Shown here piece by piece: positions 27,221-36,270 of a DNA stretch of 64,000 nt (positions are counted from its first letter, which is position 1; every line of letters begins with the position of its first letter). Position numbers and translations under genes: made by a program. The notes under the pieces were generated by a model. The model made no database searches. It worked only from the letters and a program-made list of their open reading frames with translations, and had not been told where the DNA came from. The stretch is taken from positions 1-64,000 of the forward strand of contig JANQPT010000045.1 in NCBI GenBank assembly GCA_028285345.1, written 5' to 3'. The stretch is from Planctomycetales bacterium. Lineage in GTDB: Bacteria; Planctomycetota; Planctomycetia; Planctomycetales; Planctomycetaceae.

Positions 27221-28111
27221 GTGCGCGAGGCGATTCAGAAGGCGGATGTGCTGATCGAGGCCCTGGGCTGGATTCGGCGTTTTCGAGACCGGCATGTGGT
27301 GATCAAACTCGGCGGCAGCGCCCTCGACGACGAGGAAACCGTCAAGAATCTGCTCACGGACGTAATTTTTATGGAAGCAGTCGGCATGAGGCCGATTCTG
27401 GTGCACGGCGGGGGCAAAGCGATCAGCACGGCGATGCAGCAGGCGGGACTCGAGCCCCGCTTCGTCCAAGGCCGGCGCTACACCGACGAGCAGGCCATCG
27501 AACTAGTCTCGCGTGTACTGGCTGGGGAGATCTGCTCGGATCTGGTCCAAAAGATGCAGCAGCAAGCCGGGTACGCGATCGGACTCAGTTATCTGACACA
27601 AAACTGCCTCGTCGGCGAGAAACTGACGCTCAATGGTGAGAACGGTGAGCCAATCGACCTGGGTCGGGTTGGACGGATTGTCGACGTTGACGCCGATTTG
27701 ATCCGGCGGACGTGCGCCGGCGGGATCATTCCCGTCATTCCATCAATCGCATTGGACCGCGACGGGAACAAGTTAAACGTGAACGCCGACACCGCGGCAG
27801 CGGCGGTCGCGACGTTGTTAAACGTTGAAAAGTTGATTTTTCTCAGCGATGTCCCCGGAATTTTTCGCGATCCGGACGACTCGGACAGTCTGTTAAACCA
27901 TGTGGACGCGGAACAATGTCGGACACTGATCGCCGACGGAATCATCGCCGCCGGAATGGTCCCCAAGGTCGATGCGGCCCTGGAAGCGATTGCCGCCGGA
28001 GTCCGCAAAGTCCACATCGTCGACGGGCGGATGTCGCATTCGCTGTTGTTGGAAATCTATTCCGACCGGGGCATTGGAACTGAGATCGTACCGTCCGGTT
28101 CGGCAGTCTAA
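27221..28111 (+). CDS. argB: Acetylglutamate kinase
   Basis: The 296-residue enzyme phosphorylates N-acetylglutamate in the second step of arginine synthesis. It shows the amino-acid kinase motifs KLGGSA at 29-34 and HGGGKAI at 62-68, then [14 protein letters not shown] and the C-terminal [13 protein letters not shown]. The GTG at 27221 is chosen because [20 protein letters not shown] is the usual family start, length then matches the family, and GGTGG lies about 10 nt upstream; an in-frame ATG exists at 27152. argD and argF follow on the same strand. Confidence 0.92.
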   Translation: MREAIQKADVLIEALGWIRRFRDRHVVIKLGGSALDDEETVKNLLTDVIFMEAVGMRPILVHGGGKAISTAMQQAGLEPRFVQGRRYTDEQAIELVSRVLAGEICSDLVQKMQQQAGYAIGLSYLTQNCLVGEKLTLNGENGEPIDLGRVGRIVDVDADLIRRTCAGGIIPVIPSIALDRDGNKLNVNADTAAAAVATLLNVEKLIFLSDVPGIFRDPDDSDSLLNHVDAEQCRTLIADGIIAAGMVPKVDAALEAIAAGVRKVHIVDGRMSHSLLLEIYSDRGIGTEIVPSGSAV

Positions 28112-28227
28112 ATCTCGCCCACACAAAAACACGGCAACGGCGGCGAACCAATTCTATTCTTCGGTGTCTATTAATTTTTCCGCTTTTGAGCCCTGTTGAT
28201 TTTCAAGCATTCGACGTAGGAGACGTG

Positions 28228-29436
28228 ATGGCGAATTCCGTCGCAACCCGCAGCAGCGAAGAAACGATCGCAGAGTTTGAGAAATACGTCATTCCCAACT
28301 ACGGCCGGTTTCCGATTTCGCTCGTTCGCGGCGAGGGGTCGTACGTGTGGGACGCGGAAGACAATCGTTATCTCGATCTGTTTCCCGGCTGGGGCTGTAA
28401 CATCCTCGGTCATTGCCCGCCTCCTGTCGTGCAGGCGATTCAAGAGCAAGCCGCGAATCTAATTCACATTCCCAACACTTGGTACACCGAGCCTCAAGGC
28501 AAGTTCGCCGCGGCGCTCGCAACGCGCGGTTTCGGACAGGCGTTTTTTTGCAACAGCGGCGCTGAAGCGGTCGAAGCCGCCGTTAAGCTCGCCCGGCTCC
28601 ATACCGCTGAAGGCCGTTACCGGATCATCACTTTTGAAGACGGTTTTCACGGCCGCACGTTGGCCGCTACGACCGCAACGGCCCAACCCAAGTACCATGA
28701 AGGTCTGGGGCCGCTCATGGCCGGTTTCCGGTACGCCAAGTTCAACGATCTCGATTCCGTCCGTGAATTGATCGATGATGAAACCTGCGCGCTGATGGTC
28801 GAACCAGTTCAGGGCGAGGGGGGCGTGAACATCCCCAACGACGAGTTTCTCGCCGGACTCCGTGAACTGGCCGATGAACATGGACTGCTGCTGATTTTCG
28901 ACGAAGTTCAGACTTGCATGGGACGGACCGGAACTTGGTTCGGCTATCAACAGTGGAACGTGCAGCCGGACATCATCACTTTGGCGAAGGGGGTCGCGGG
29001 AGGAGTCGCCTGCGGCGGAATCCTGGCCAAACACGAGATCGCCCCCAGCCTGCGTCCCGGCATGCACGCCAGTACATTCGGCGGAAATCCACTGGCGATG
29101 GCGGCCGGTCTGGCGACGGTCAACATGATCGAGGACCAGAATTTGCTGGCGAACGTTGAGGAAATGTCGAGCCGATTCCGGGACCGATTGCAACAGCTTC
29201 AGCAAGAACTGTCGATCATCGGCGAGCTGAGAATCCGGGGCCTGATGATTGGAATCGATTTGACGATTCCCAGCGGACCGGCGGTCGGCAAATGTATGCA
29301 GCGGGGGGTCTTGGTCAATGCCACTCATGACACGGTCGTCCGGATATTGCCGGCGCTGAACGTGACCGCTGAAGAGGTCGACCAGGGTTGTGACGTGATT
29401 GCAGAAGTCCTGCAAGAGATGGCCGCCGAGAATTAG
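28228..29436 (+). CDS. argD: Acetylornithine aminotransferase
   Basis: The 402-residue class-III PLP aminotransferase converts N-acetylglutamate semialdehyde to N-acetylornithine. Key features are [16 protein letters not shown] near 108-123, [12 protein letters not shown] at 224-235 and the PLP lysine K254 in TLAKGVAGG. The ATG at 28228 has AGGAG 5 nt upstream (28218-28222), which decides it over an ATG at 28186. Sequence alone does not exclude ornithine or succinylornithine as alternative substrates, but the position between argB and argF supports acetylornithine. Confidence 0.92.
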   Translation: MANSVATRSSEETIAEFEKYVIPNYGRFPISLVRGEGSYVWDAEDNRYLDLFPGWGCNILGHCPPPVVQAIQEQAANLIHIPNTWYTEPQGKFAAALATRGFGQAFFCNSGAEAVEAAVKLARLHTAEGRYRIITFEDGFHGRTLAATTATAQPKYHEGLGPLMAGFRYAKFNDLDSVRELIDDETCALMVEPVQGEGGVNIPNDEFLAGLRELADEHGLLLIFDEVQTCMGRTGTWFGYQQWNVQPDIITLAKGVAGGVACGGILAKHEIAPSLRPGMHASTFGGNPLAMAAGLATVNMIEDQNLLANVEEMSSRFRDRLQQLQQELSIIGELRIRGLMIGIDLTIPSGPAVGKCMQRGVLVNATHDTVVRILPALNVTAEEVDQGCDVIAEVLQEMAAEN

Positions 29437-29476
29437 TTGCGCGCCGCGAACTCAGCGCTATTGGAAAGGTCGATTG

Positions 29477-30406
29477 ATGCGACACCTCAGTTCTTTGTTT
29501 CACCTCGATGCGGATCAGGTGAACGACATCCTGAACATCACAGCGGACGTCAAAGCCAAACATGCTGCGGGAGACCGACAGCCGCTGCTCGCCGGCATGG
29601 TCGCAGTCATGGTGTTTGAGAAACCGTCGCTGAGAACTCGGATCAGTTTTGAAACGGCGATGGCCCACCTGGGAGGCAGCAGCGTTTTTTTGACGACGGA
29701 AGCCGCCGGATTGGGGGGGCGCGAGAGCAACGCCGACGTCGCCCGCGTACTGGGCAGCTACGCCGATCTGATCGTGATGCGGACGTTCGAGCAGTCGTTG
29801 ATCGACAAGTTCATCGACGAAGCGGGCTGCCCGGTGATTAACGGCCTCTCCAATGAGAGCCATCCGTGCCAGGCGCTCACCGACTTTTTCACGATCCGCG
29901 AGTCGTTAGGCGCCTTGGAAGGAAAGCGCCTGGCCTATGTCGGCGACGGTAATAACGTTGCGAGCTCGCTGGCGGTCGGTGCCGCATTGCTGAAAGTCCG
30001 GTGTGTCGTCTCTTCGCCAGCAGGATATGAGCTTGAGACCGATTTCCTGCTCCAACTGAAGCAATTTGCGCCAGACGCCGACATTAGCATCGTTGAGGAT
30101 CCTCGCGAAGCGGTCGCTGGGGCGGACGTGGTTTATACCGACGTCTGGGCCAGTATGGGACAGGAATCAGAGACCGAAGCTCGCAAAAAAGTATTTGCCG
30201 CATACCGCGTGGATGCTGATCTGATGTCGGCGGCGGCTCCCGGAGCCGTGTTCATGCATTGCCTTCCGGCCAAACGTGGATTGGAAGTCACCGACGACGT
30301 CCTCGACGGGCCGCAAAGCATTGCCTTTCAGCAAGCCGAGAACCGCATGCACACCGCTAAAGGGATCTTGGTGTGGTTGCTGCAAGCCGACGGCTATCTG
30401 GAATAG
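29477..30406 (+). CDS. argF: Ornithine carbamoyltransferase
   Basis: The 309-residue enzyme forms citrulline from ornithine and carbamoyl phosphate. The carbamoyl-phosphate loop SLRTR is at 51-55 (S-x-R-T-R), HPCQ at 129-132 and the ornithine-side HCLP at 261-264. The ATG at 29477 begins MRHLSSLFHLDADQ, the normal family start, with GGAAAGG upstream; an earlier in-frame ATG at 29399 overlaps argD and is less likely. The 40-nt gap to argD fits one operon. No terminator hairpin was seen after the stop. Confidence 0.94.
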   Translation: MRHLSSLFHLDADQVNDILNITADVKAKHAAGDRQPLLAGMVAVMVFEKPSLRTRISFETAMAHLGGSSVFLTTEAAGLGGRESNADVARVLGSYADLIVMRTFEQSLIDKFIDEAGCPVINGLSNESHPCQALTDFFTIRESLGALEGKRLAYVGDGNNVASSLAVGAALLKVRCVVSSPAGYELETDFLLQLKQFAPDADISIVEDPREAVAGADVVYTDVWASMGQESETEARKKVFAAYRVDADLMSAAAPGAVFMHCLPAKRGLEVTDDVLDGPQSIAFQQAENRMHTAKGILVWLLQADGYLE

Positions 30407-30428
30407 AGCCGGGGCGGAATCGCGGTCG

Positions 30429-30716
30429 TCATAGAATCATCACCACGCCGTCCGTCTGATGCAGCAAGCGGTAGACCGCGAGGACTTGATCGGCGGATTT
30501 GAGCACTGGTTCGAGGGAAACCGAGACGTGTGCTCCGCCGGACGTATGCCGCAAACGATGTGGAGGATCGACCGACGCCTCTAACGCGGTGCGGACAGCC
30601 GTCACGACCCGCACCGTGAAATCGTCCTCATCCCGGCCGATGACCTTGAACAGATATCGGCAGGGGAAATTGTGGGTTGACTCCAGCAGTTCGACTGTCG
30701 GCAAACCATCGGACAC
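30429..30716 (-). CDS. DUF493 family protein (YbeD-like)
   Basis: The 95-residue protein contains LLESTHNFPCRYLFKVIG and a GGAHVSVSLEP segment typical of the small DUF493 ferredoxin-like-fold family, thought to be regulatory. The frame is open further upstream to 30848, but that extension is encoded by a 94-bp inverted-repeat element (30736-30829) and cannot be native. I therefore place the start at the GTG at 30716, which has GGGAG 10 nt upstream and gives the normal family length. It is convergent with argF, 22 bp away. Confidence 0.78.
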   Translation of the reverse strand: MSDGLPTVELLESTHNFPCRYLFKVIGRDEDDFTVRVVTAVRTALEASVDPPHRLRHTSGGAHVSVSLEPVLKSADQVLAVYRLLHQTDGVVMIL

Positions 30717-30735
30717 GGTGTGGCTTCTCCCAATC

Positions 30736-30829
30736 CCTAGAACTAGTTTCAAAACCCGGTTGCGCCTGTTTAAGATGCTTGCATACAAGTGTCGGCGCGA
30801 CGCGTCAGAGGGTTTTGAAACTACTTGTA
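30736..30829. repeat. 94-bp inverted-repeat element, copy A
   Basis: The element matches copy B (56057-56150) at 89 of 94 positions with no gaps. Its ends, AACTAGTTTCAAAACCC and the reverse complement of GGGTTTTGAAACTACTT, form a terminal inverted repeat with one mismatch in 17. It can fold with a perfect 14-bp terminal stem. It ends 4 nt upstream of the ribosome-binding site of the DUF493 gene. It is too short to encode a transposase. It could be a MITE, a REP-like unit or a structured leader. Confidence 0.85.
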
Positions 30830-30872
30830 GTTCATTCCCTGCAATCATTCTTATCCGGTTGCTAAGCGGGCG

Positions 30873-32153
30873 TCAATTGCGAGATCCGCGCCGCTGGATG
30901 ATCACCAACTCCGCTCCCGGATAGTAGTACCGCAGAATCTGCCGAAAATTGCGTCCCGCCAATGCCTGTCCACGTGCCCCCCACTGGCAAAGGCCGACGC
31001 CGTGGCCGTGTCCACGCCCCTGAATTACGTAATTGGGACCCTCACGGCGGACCTCAAAATGTGGACTGCGGACGCCCGACGCCGACAGGGCGGCACGCAA
31101 CTTGTCACTCCGCAGCTGTTGTTCGCCATGTTGATAACGAGCTTGATACCGTTGGAGCCCGCCAGGTTTGGTCCGCGGGATTTCGCTCAGTGAGATCAGT
31201 GTTCCCCGGGTTGATCCTCGACCAAGTGTCGACTGAATCCTTTGGCCGAGTTCCTCGGACGGAATCGATGCGTGCCACCGATAATATTTGGCTTCCCGGC
31301 AATATTCGCAGGGAACGCTGGCCACTGCCGCGACGGCGTCCTTAAAGAGCACTGAGCCTTCCAGCGTTTTCCCGCCGCAAACGGCGGAGTAGTAGGTGCA
31401 AAACAGCCGATTGTGATAGGTGCAGACGACTCCGCGCGTTTGCCGGGCCGAGTCCCGTCCGGAAGCCGTCTCGCCAGCCAGTAGACGTCCGGTGGAATCC
31501 CGATATTGAAACCCCAAATACTTTTGACTTCGTGTATCAGCACGGACGTCGAACAGAGAGCTGCGCGAGACACGGCTCATTTGATACAAAGCATAGGTCC
31601 GCGCCACAACGGCTTGTGCCTTGCGCGCCTCGGGAGGAAACGCGGCCGGCATTTCGCTGTCGACCACACTCGCAACGTACTCCTCCAGCGGCAGCACATT
31701 GACCGCGATCAACTTGCCGCCCGGCTGCCGGAAAAGGCGTACCGTGCCACGATATTGATGGCCGCCGATCCAGATCGCAGGCGATTGCTGGGGAACGATT
31801 TCCAGCCGGGTCACCGGATAGCGCTTGCCGGCGATGCGGAATCCCGTCCGCTCTACCGTAACCGTTGTCGCCGCCAGCCTGTCTCCAGTCCCCAGAAGAC
31901 GAACGTCTCCCACCGGTCTGATCTGATACGGCTTGTCGACTTTGAGATCAATTTCGGCCACCGGCCGTGCGGTGACGTTGACGCGAATCAACCGGCCGGG
32001 GGGTTGGAGACTGCCATCAAGCGGCGACACTTCCAGAGTCGGGGGCTTGGCCGTACTCGTATCGTCCAACGGACGCTGCCTTGACGTTGTCCAAAGCCAG
32101 ACGCTGAAGACGGCCACACCCGCCAAAAACAACAGTGCGCGGCTTCGCGCCAT
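30873..32153 (-). CDS. SpoIID/LytB domain protein (likely peptidoglycan lytic transglycosylase)
   Basis: The 426-residue protein has an N-terminal membrane/signal segment (about 6-22) and a SpoIID domain: LPLEEYVASVVDSEMPAAFP with the likely catalytic E167, then KAQAVVARTYAL and a C-terminal GRGHGHGVGLCQWGA. SpoIID cleaves denuded glycan strands by lytic transglycosylation in sporulating Firmicutes; homologues occur in non-sporulating phyla including planctomycetes, where the role is undefined. GGAG lies 6 nt before the ATG. The next gene upstream (TPR/alpha-CTD) is in the same direction. Confidence 0.85.
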   Translation of the reverse strand: MARSRALLFLAGVAVFSVWLWTTSRQRPLDDTSTAKPPTLEVSPLDGSLQPPGRLIRVNVTARPVAEIDLKVDKPYQIRPVGDVRLLGTGDRLAATTVTVERTGFRIAGKRYPVTRLEIVPQQSPAIWIGGHQYRGTVRLFRQPGGKLIAVNVLPLEEYVASVVDSEMPAAFPPEARKAQAVVARTYALYQMSRVSRSSLFDVRADTRSQKYLGFQYRDSTGRLLAGETASGRDSARQTRGVVCTYHNRLFCTYYSAVCGGKTLEGSVLFKDAVAAVASVPCEYCREAKYYRWHASIPSEELGQRIQSTLGRGSTRGTLISLSEIPRTKPGGLQRYQARYQHGEQQLRSDKLRAALSASGVRSPHFEVRREGPNYVIQGRGHGHGVGLCQWGARGQALAGRNFRQILRYYYPGAELVIIQRRGSRN

Positions 32154-32241
32154 TCGCGCTCCTTCACGAATGGATGACTCGAAAAGTGAACAGCCCGCTC
32201 AAACTCTTCTACACGCGATGAACCGCGGCTTGCGGCCCGGC

Positions 32242-33570
32242 TTAGTCGTTGCGCAACTTGATACCGATATCGGTGAGCTTGCGGCGAACTTCGTTGAGGG
32301 AGGTTACGCCAAAGTTCTTGCTTTCCAGCAATTCGTCGGGAGTCCGCGAGACCAATTCGCCGAGCGTCGAAATCCCCAATCGGGACATGCATTTTCGTGC
32401 CCGCACGGAGAGATTCAGATCAGCGACCGGCCGACTCAGCAGTGCCTGTTCCTGCGGACTGAGGTCTTCCGGCCGCGGTCCATAGTCGCGGTGCTTGTCG
32501 CGAATGACCGACTGCCCCAGCTTCAGCCCTTTGGACTCCATCATGTCCCGAATCTCGGTCAGCGATGTCTCACCAAAGTTCTTTCCGGCCAGCAAGTCGG
32601 CTTCGGACAGTTGCGTCAAGTCGCCCAAATTGCGAACGCCCATCTTTTGCAGGCAATTGCGGCTGCGGACTGAAAGCTCGAAATCAGTCACCGGCGTCAT
32701 CAAGTCCTGGTTCAGGCGCCGCTGCGACCGCATTGTATCTTCATCGAAGTACATGTCGCTGGCCGCATCAATATCCTTCAGATACAACTGCGCCCGTTCG
32801 TGGTTGGGGTAGACTTCGAGCACCTTGCGAAAACAGTAGGCGGCGGCACGGTAGTTTTCGCTATCCTCATACAACAGCCCGAGATTCAACAATGCTCCCA
32901 AGAACAGCGGTGGGCGCGACAGCGCTCGCTCGTAGAGCCGGATTGCCTCTTGATCGTTTCCGTGAAGCGAATTGATGCCGGCTAATGAAAACAGCGCTCG
33001 GGAGTGATGGGGGTCGATGTCGACCGCCCGCTCGAAGTATTCTATTGCCCCGTACATGTCGCCGCGATCTGAATAAATGCAGCCGTATTGGTACGAGTAT
33101 TCAGCACGCCTGGCCGCTTCGCTGGCGACGCTGCGGAGCATTTCCTCGGCTTCGTCCACATTGCCGGACGCGCGTACTGCGCCCGCCTTCAACAGCATGC
33201 TTTGAATCGGGTCGTATCCCTGTTTGGCGGCACGGTCAAATGAGGCGATCGACTCCTGAAAGTGTCCCAGCGCAACTTGAGCGCAGCCGAGGTAATAGGA
33301 GGCCAGCCCGTTGTTGGAGACTTGTTGAAGACACGAAACCGCATCGTCATGCCGTCCAATCAGGTACGCCCCGATTCCGCCTGCTAGCAGTTTTACAGGA
33401 GACGAATCACCTTGGATGATTTCACTTAAGAGCGCACGAACTTCTTGCGAAACGTCGTTGTGCTGGTCGTGAGCGACCGCGTTTTCCAGTTCGTGAACCT
33501 CGTCGATGCCGAATTCCGGCCGATCACGCAAGAGTCCTTGTACATCAATCAATTCAGTCGCTGTCGCCAC
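32242..33570 (-). CDS. TPR protein with two RNA polymerase alpha-CTD-like domains
   Basis: The 442-residue cytosolic protein has TPR repeats (about 60-275; for example YGAIEYFERAVDIDPHHSRA) and then two helix-hairpin-helix domains like the C-terminal domain of RNA polymerase alpha: about 289-352 (SVRSRNCLQKMGVRNLGDL) and about 380-442 (SVRARKCMSRLGISTLGEL), each followed by a K-N-F-G-x-T-S-L-x-E-[IV] segment as in RpoA. It lacks the alpha N-terminal assembly domain, so it is not a core subunit. The GTG at 33570 has GGGAGGAGA 5 nt upstream. A role in transcription or DNA binding is inferred only. Confidence 0.87.
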   Translation of the reverse strand: MATATELIDVQGLLRDRPEFGIDEVHELENAVAHDQHNDVSQEVRALLSEIIQGDSSPVKLLAGGIGAYLIGRHDDAVSCLQQVSNNGLASYYLGCAQVALGHFQESIASFDRAAKQGYDPIQSMLLKAGAVRASGNVDEAEEMLRSVASEAARRAEYSYQYGCIYSDRGDMYGAIEYFERAVDIDPHHSRALFSLAGINSLHGNDQEAIRLYERALSRPPLFLGALLNLGLLYEDSENYRAAAYCFRKVLEVYPNHERAQLYLKDIDAASDMYFDEDTMRSQRRLNQDLMTPVTDFELSVRSRNCLQKMGVRNLGDLTQLSEADLLAGKNFGETSLTEIRDMMESKGLKLGQSVIRDKHRDYGPRPEDLSPQEQALLSRPVADLNLSVRARKCMSRLGISTLGELVSRTPDELLESKNFGVTSLNEVRRKLTDIGIKLRND

Positions 33571-33585
33571 GCAAATCTCCTCCCA
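33571..33585 (-). promoter_or_regulatory. Strong ribosome-binding site fixing a GTG start
   Basis: On the minus strand GGGAGGAGA (33584-33576) lies 5 nt before the GTG at 33570. This settles the start of the TPR/alpha-CTD gene, for which there is no suitable ATG. Confidence 0.75.
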
Positions 33586-33909
33586 CGTTCCCAGGATTTT
33601 CGCTAAACCGGATCGTCTGCCGGAATTGTATCAGAGCGGGCTCAACACCCTCTGATGGATTTCACAGATTCTTGTGTTTCAGTATTTCAATCAGGCGCGG
33701 CCGGGGTCTGCCAAGCGGCTCTCGACACCCTCGGGCGCATCGCGGACGTCACTTTGTATTTCCTCAGCCGTCGTGGTAAAGTATACAAACGTTGCGATTG
33801 CATGCAAGTTGGTCTGGGCGTTGGCCTTGTGCCATTCGCGTGCGACCGCGGCGAAATGCGACATTCACAGAAAACCGCCGCAAATCTCCCTCCAAACGAT
33901 CACCCGCGA
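33586..33909. other. Intergenic region between divergent genes; nothing recognised
   Basis: About 320 bp separate the minus-strand TPR/alpha-CTD gene from the DUF1549/DUF1553 gene. The plus frame of the latter stays open back to an ATG at 33655, but the extension (Cys-containing, no signal sequence) does not look like part of an exported protein. Confidence 0.4.
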
Positions 33910-36237
33910 ATGAAACTTCCTGGCCGCCGGCAATTCCATTCCTGGACATCTCTGACGCGAATCTGCGAAATCGGTCTGAGTCTGCTGCTGGCACTGACAT
34001 TCGGCTCCCCGGCCGCGGCCGAATCCGGTCCCGATCAGGATACGCCGACCGCCGGTTTTTCGGAAGAGGAGACCTCATACTGGGCCTTCCAACCGGTCAC
34101 CCGTCCGGCGGTCCCGCAGCCGGCGGATTCTGCGCAGGTCCACAATCCCATTGACTCCTTCATCTTAGAGCGACTGCACGAGAAAGGGATTGGGCTCGCA
34201 CCCGCGGCGACAAGACGCGAATTCATTCGCCGTGCGACGTTTGATTTGTGGGGTCTGCCGCCGAATCCCGCTGATATTGAATCGTTTGTCAACGACGCGT
34301 CTCCGGCGGCGCATGAAAACCTTATCGATCGATTGCTTGACAGTCCCCGGTACGGTGAGCGGTGGGGACGCTACTGGCTGGACGTGGTGCGGTTCTCGGA
34401 AACGGCGGGCTTCAATGCCGATCCCCTGCGGCCGCTGGCCTACAAATATCGCGACTACGTCATTCGCTCCTTCAATGACGACACACCGTATGACCGTTTT
34501 GTTCAAGAGCAGCTTGCCGGGGACGAATTGTTTCCGGCCGATGAGGACGCACTGATCGCGACAGGGTTCAATCGGCTTTGGCCGGATGAAAGCAATGCAT
34601 CCAACATCGAATTGGCCCGGCAGAGCATGTTGAACGACATGACCGCAACCGTCGGGGCCGTCTTTTTGGGTTTGTCGATGGGCTGCGCGGAATGCCACGA
34701 CCACAAATTTGATCCGATTCGGCAAAAGGACTTTTACCGCTTGCAGGCGTTTTTCGCCCCGATGATTCCCGTCGAGAGCGCAGAGATTGGAGAGCAGGAG
34801 TCGCTCGACGCTTTCCGCGGGCAACTTGCCGAGTGGGAGCGGGAAATCGATCCGTTGCGTAAGGAATTGTGGGAGATCGAACTCGCCGCGCGGAAACAAG
34901 TGACCCGCATTAAACGAAAGAAGTTCCCCAACGTGGTGTTGGAGGCGATCGATACGCCGCCATGGCAGCGAACCGCCCATCAACACCAATTGGCATTCTG
35001 GTCTGAGCGGCAGATCGAGTTCAAAGAAAAGCAAATCCTCAAAAAATTGGATGAAGCCCAACAAGCACGTCGCACGGATCTGAAGACGCAGATTGCCACG
35101 TTCAAGGAAAACAAGCCGAAGCCGCCGCTGCAATTAGCGTCAATGGTCACAGCTGACGGCTTCCCGGTGCCGCCGACGTCATTGCTGGCAGGCGGAAGTT
35201 ACAACAAACCAATCGAAGCAGTCACGCCGGGTTATCCCGCAATTCTGCAGCCCGACTGTGTCGAAAGCCCAGCACCGATTGACGCACCTCGACCGGGAAC
35301 GAGCGGACGCCGCACCACGTTAGCGAAGTGGATCACCCAACCGGATAATCCGCTCACGGCAAGGGTCATGGTCAATCGCATTTGGCAGGGCCATTTCGGC
35401 CGCGGCATCGTCGCCAATGCGAACGATTTTGGAACGCAAACTCAGCCTCCCAGCCATCCACAATTGCTCGATTGGCTGGCGACGGAGTTTGTCAAATCCG
35501 GCTGGTCCGTCAAAGATATGCACCGATTGATTATGACCTCTGCCTCGTACCGCCAATCGAGCCGCGACGTCGCTGCTGAATCCGTCGAGCGTGATCCGCA
35601 GAATCAGTGGTATTCCCGATTTCCGCGCCGACGGCTCGACGCGGAAGCGATTCGCGACTCCCTGCTGGCAGTTTCTGGAGAGTTGAATCTGAAGATGTAC
35701 GGCCCCGGAGTCAAACCGCAGCTCCCGCCGAATTTCAGCGCCCGGGAGGGCTGGAAACCGTCCAAAGTACCGGCGGAGCGCAATCGGCGTTCGGTCTATA
35801 TCCTGGCCAAGCGCAACATGCCGTATCCGCTGATGCAGGTGTTCGACTTTCCCGACACGCACGAAAGTTGCGCTCGCCGCCAAGAAACAACGATCGCTCC
35901 GCAGGCGCTGGCGCTGCTCAACAGCGAATTGGTTCTGGGACTGGCCGAGAAGTTCACCGCCAAGTTGTTCCAGTCGCAGGCGGAATTCGACATCGAACAG
36001 TTGATTCGACAGGCGTACCGAGAGGCACTGGGACGCGATCCGAATGCCGCTGAAGTTGCGGTCTCCAGTGAATTCATCGAAACTCAATCAGAGCTAATTG
36101 CACGGCGGCGCGGCGGCGGGCAGCCGTCGCGATTTCCACAGGACCTTCCCGCAGTCGTCGACCCCGCCTGGGCCGGCGCGCTGGTCGATTTTTGCCATGC
36201 GTTGCTCAACTGCAACGAGTTCATCTATCTCGACTGA
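33910..36237 (+). CDS. DUF1549-DUF1553 exported protein (module 2)
   Basis: The 775-residue protein has a signal peptide (about 18-38, ending SPAAAES), DUF1549/PSCyt2 (from about 75, with NPIDSFILERL and C259-AEC-H263) and DUF1553/PSD1 (from about 470, with NPLTARVMVNRIWQGHFG, then PNQW-like RRLDAEAIRDSLLAVSG and a C-terminal CNEFIYLD). Unlike the proteins of modules 1 and 3 it lacks the N-terminal PSCyt1 haem domain. A charged, helix-rich insert (about 295-400) separates the two domains. The ATG at 33910 is chosen because the signal peptide starts there. A DUF1501 gene follows after 33 nt. Function is unknown for the family. Confidence 0.88.
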   Translation: MKLPGRRQFHSWTSLTRICEIGLSLLLALTFGSPAAAESGPDQDTPTAGFSEEETSYWAFQPVTRPAVPQPADSAQVHNPIDSFILERLHEKGIGLAPAATRREFIRRATFDLWGLPPNPADIESFVNDASPAAHENLIDRLLDSPRYGERWGRYWLDVVRFSETAGFNADPLRPLAYKYRDYVIRSFNDDTPYDRFVQEQLAGDELFPADEDALIATGFNRLWPDESNASNIELARQSMLNDMTATVGAVFLGLSMGCAECHDHKFDPIRQKDFYRLQAFFAPMIPVESAEIGEQESLDAFRGQLAEWEREIDPLRKELWEIELAARKQVTRIKRKKFPNVVLEAIDTPPWQRTAHQHQLAFWSERQIEFKEKQILKKLDEAQQARRTDLKTQIATFKENKPKPPLQLASMVTADGFPVPPTSLLAGGSYNKPIEAVTPGYPAILQPDCVESPAPIDAPRPGTSGRRTTLAKWITQPDNPLTARVMVNRIWQGHFGRGIVANANDFGTQTQPPSHPQLLDWLATEFVKSGWSVKDMHRLIMTSASYRQSSRDVAAESVERDPQNQWYSRFPRRRLDAEAIRDSLLAVSGELNLKMYGPGVKPQLPPNFSAREGWKPSKVPAERNRRSVYILAKRNMPYPLMQVFDFPDTHESCARRQETTIAPQALALLNSELVLGLAEKFTAKLFQSQAEFDIEQLIRQAYREALGRDPNAAEVAVSSEFIETQSELIARRRGGGQPSRFPQDLPAVVDPAWAGALVDFCHALLNCNEFIYLD

Positions 36238-36270
36238 CCTTTCACAGCTTTAGAAATCAGCCCGTATTCG

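Noticed and set aside
28459-29415. A 318-codon minus-strand open frame opposite argD
   Set aside because: argD motifs including the PLP lysine are on the plus strand.
30677-30865. Small plus-strand frame over the 94-bp repeat, with a similar peptide encoded over copy B (55911-56168)
   Set aside because: The shared peptide arises only because both contain the repeat; no ribosome-binding site or domain.
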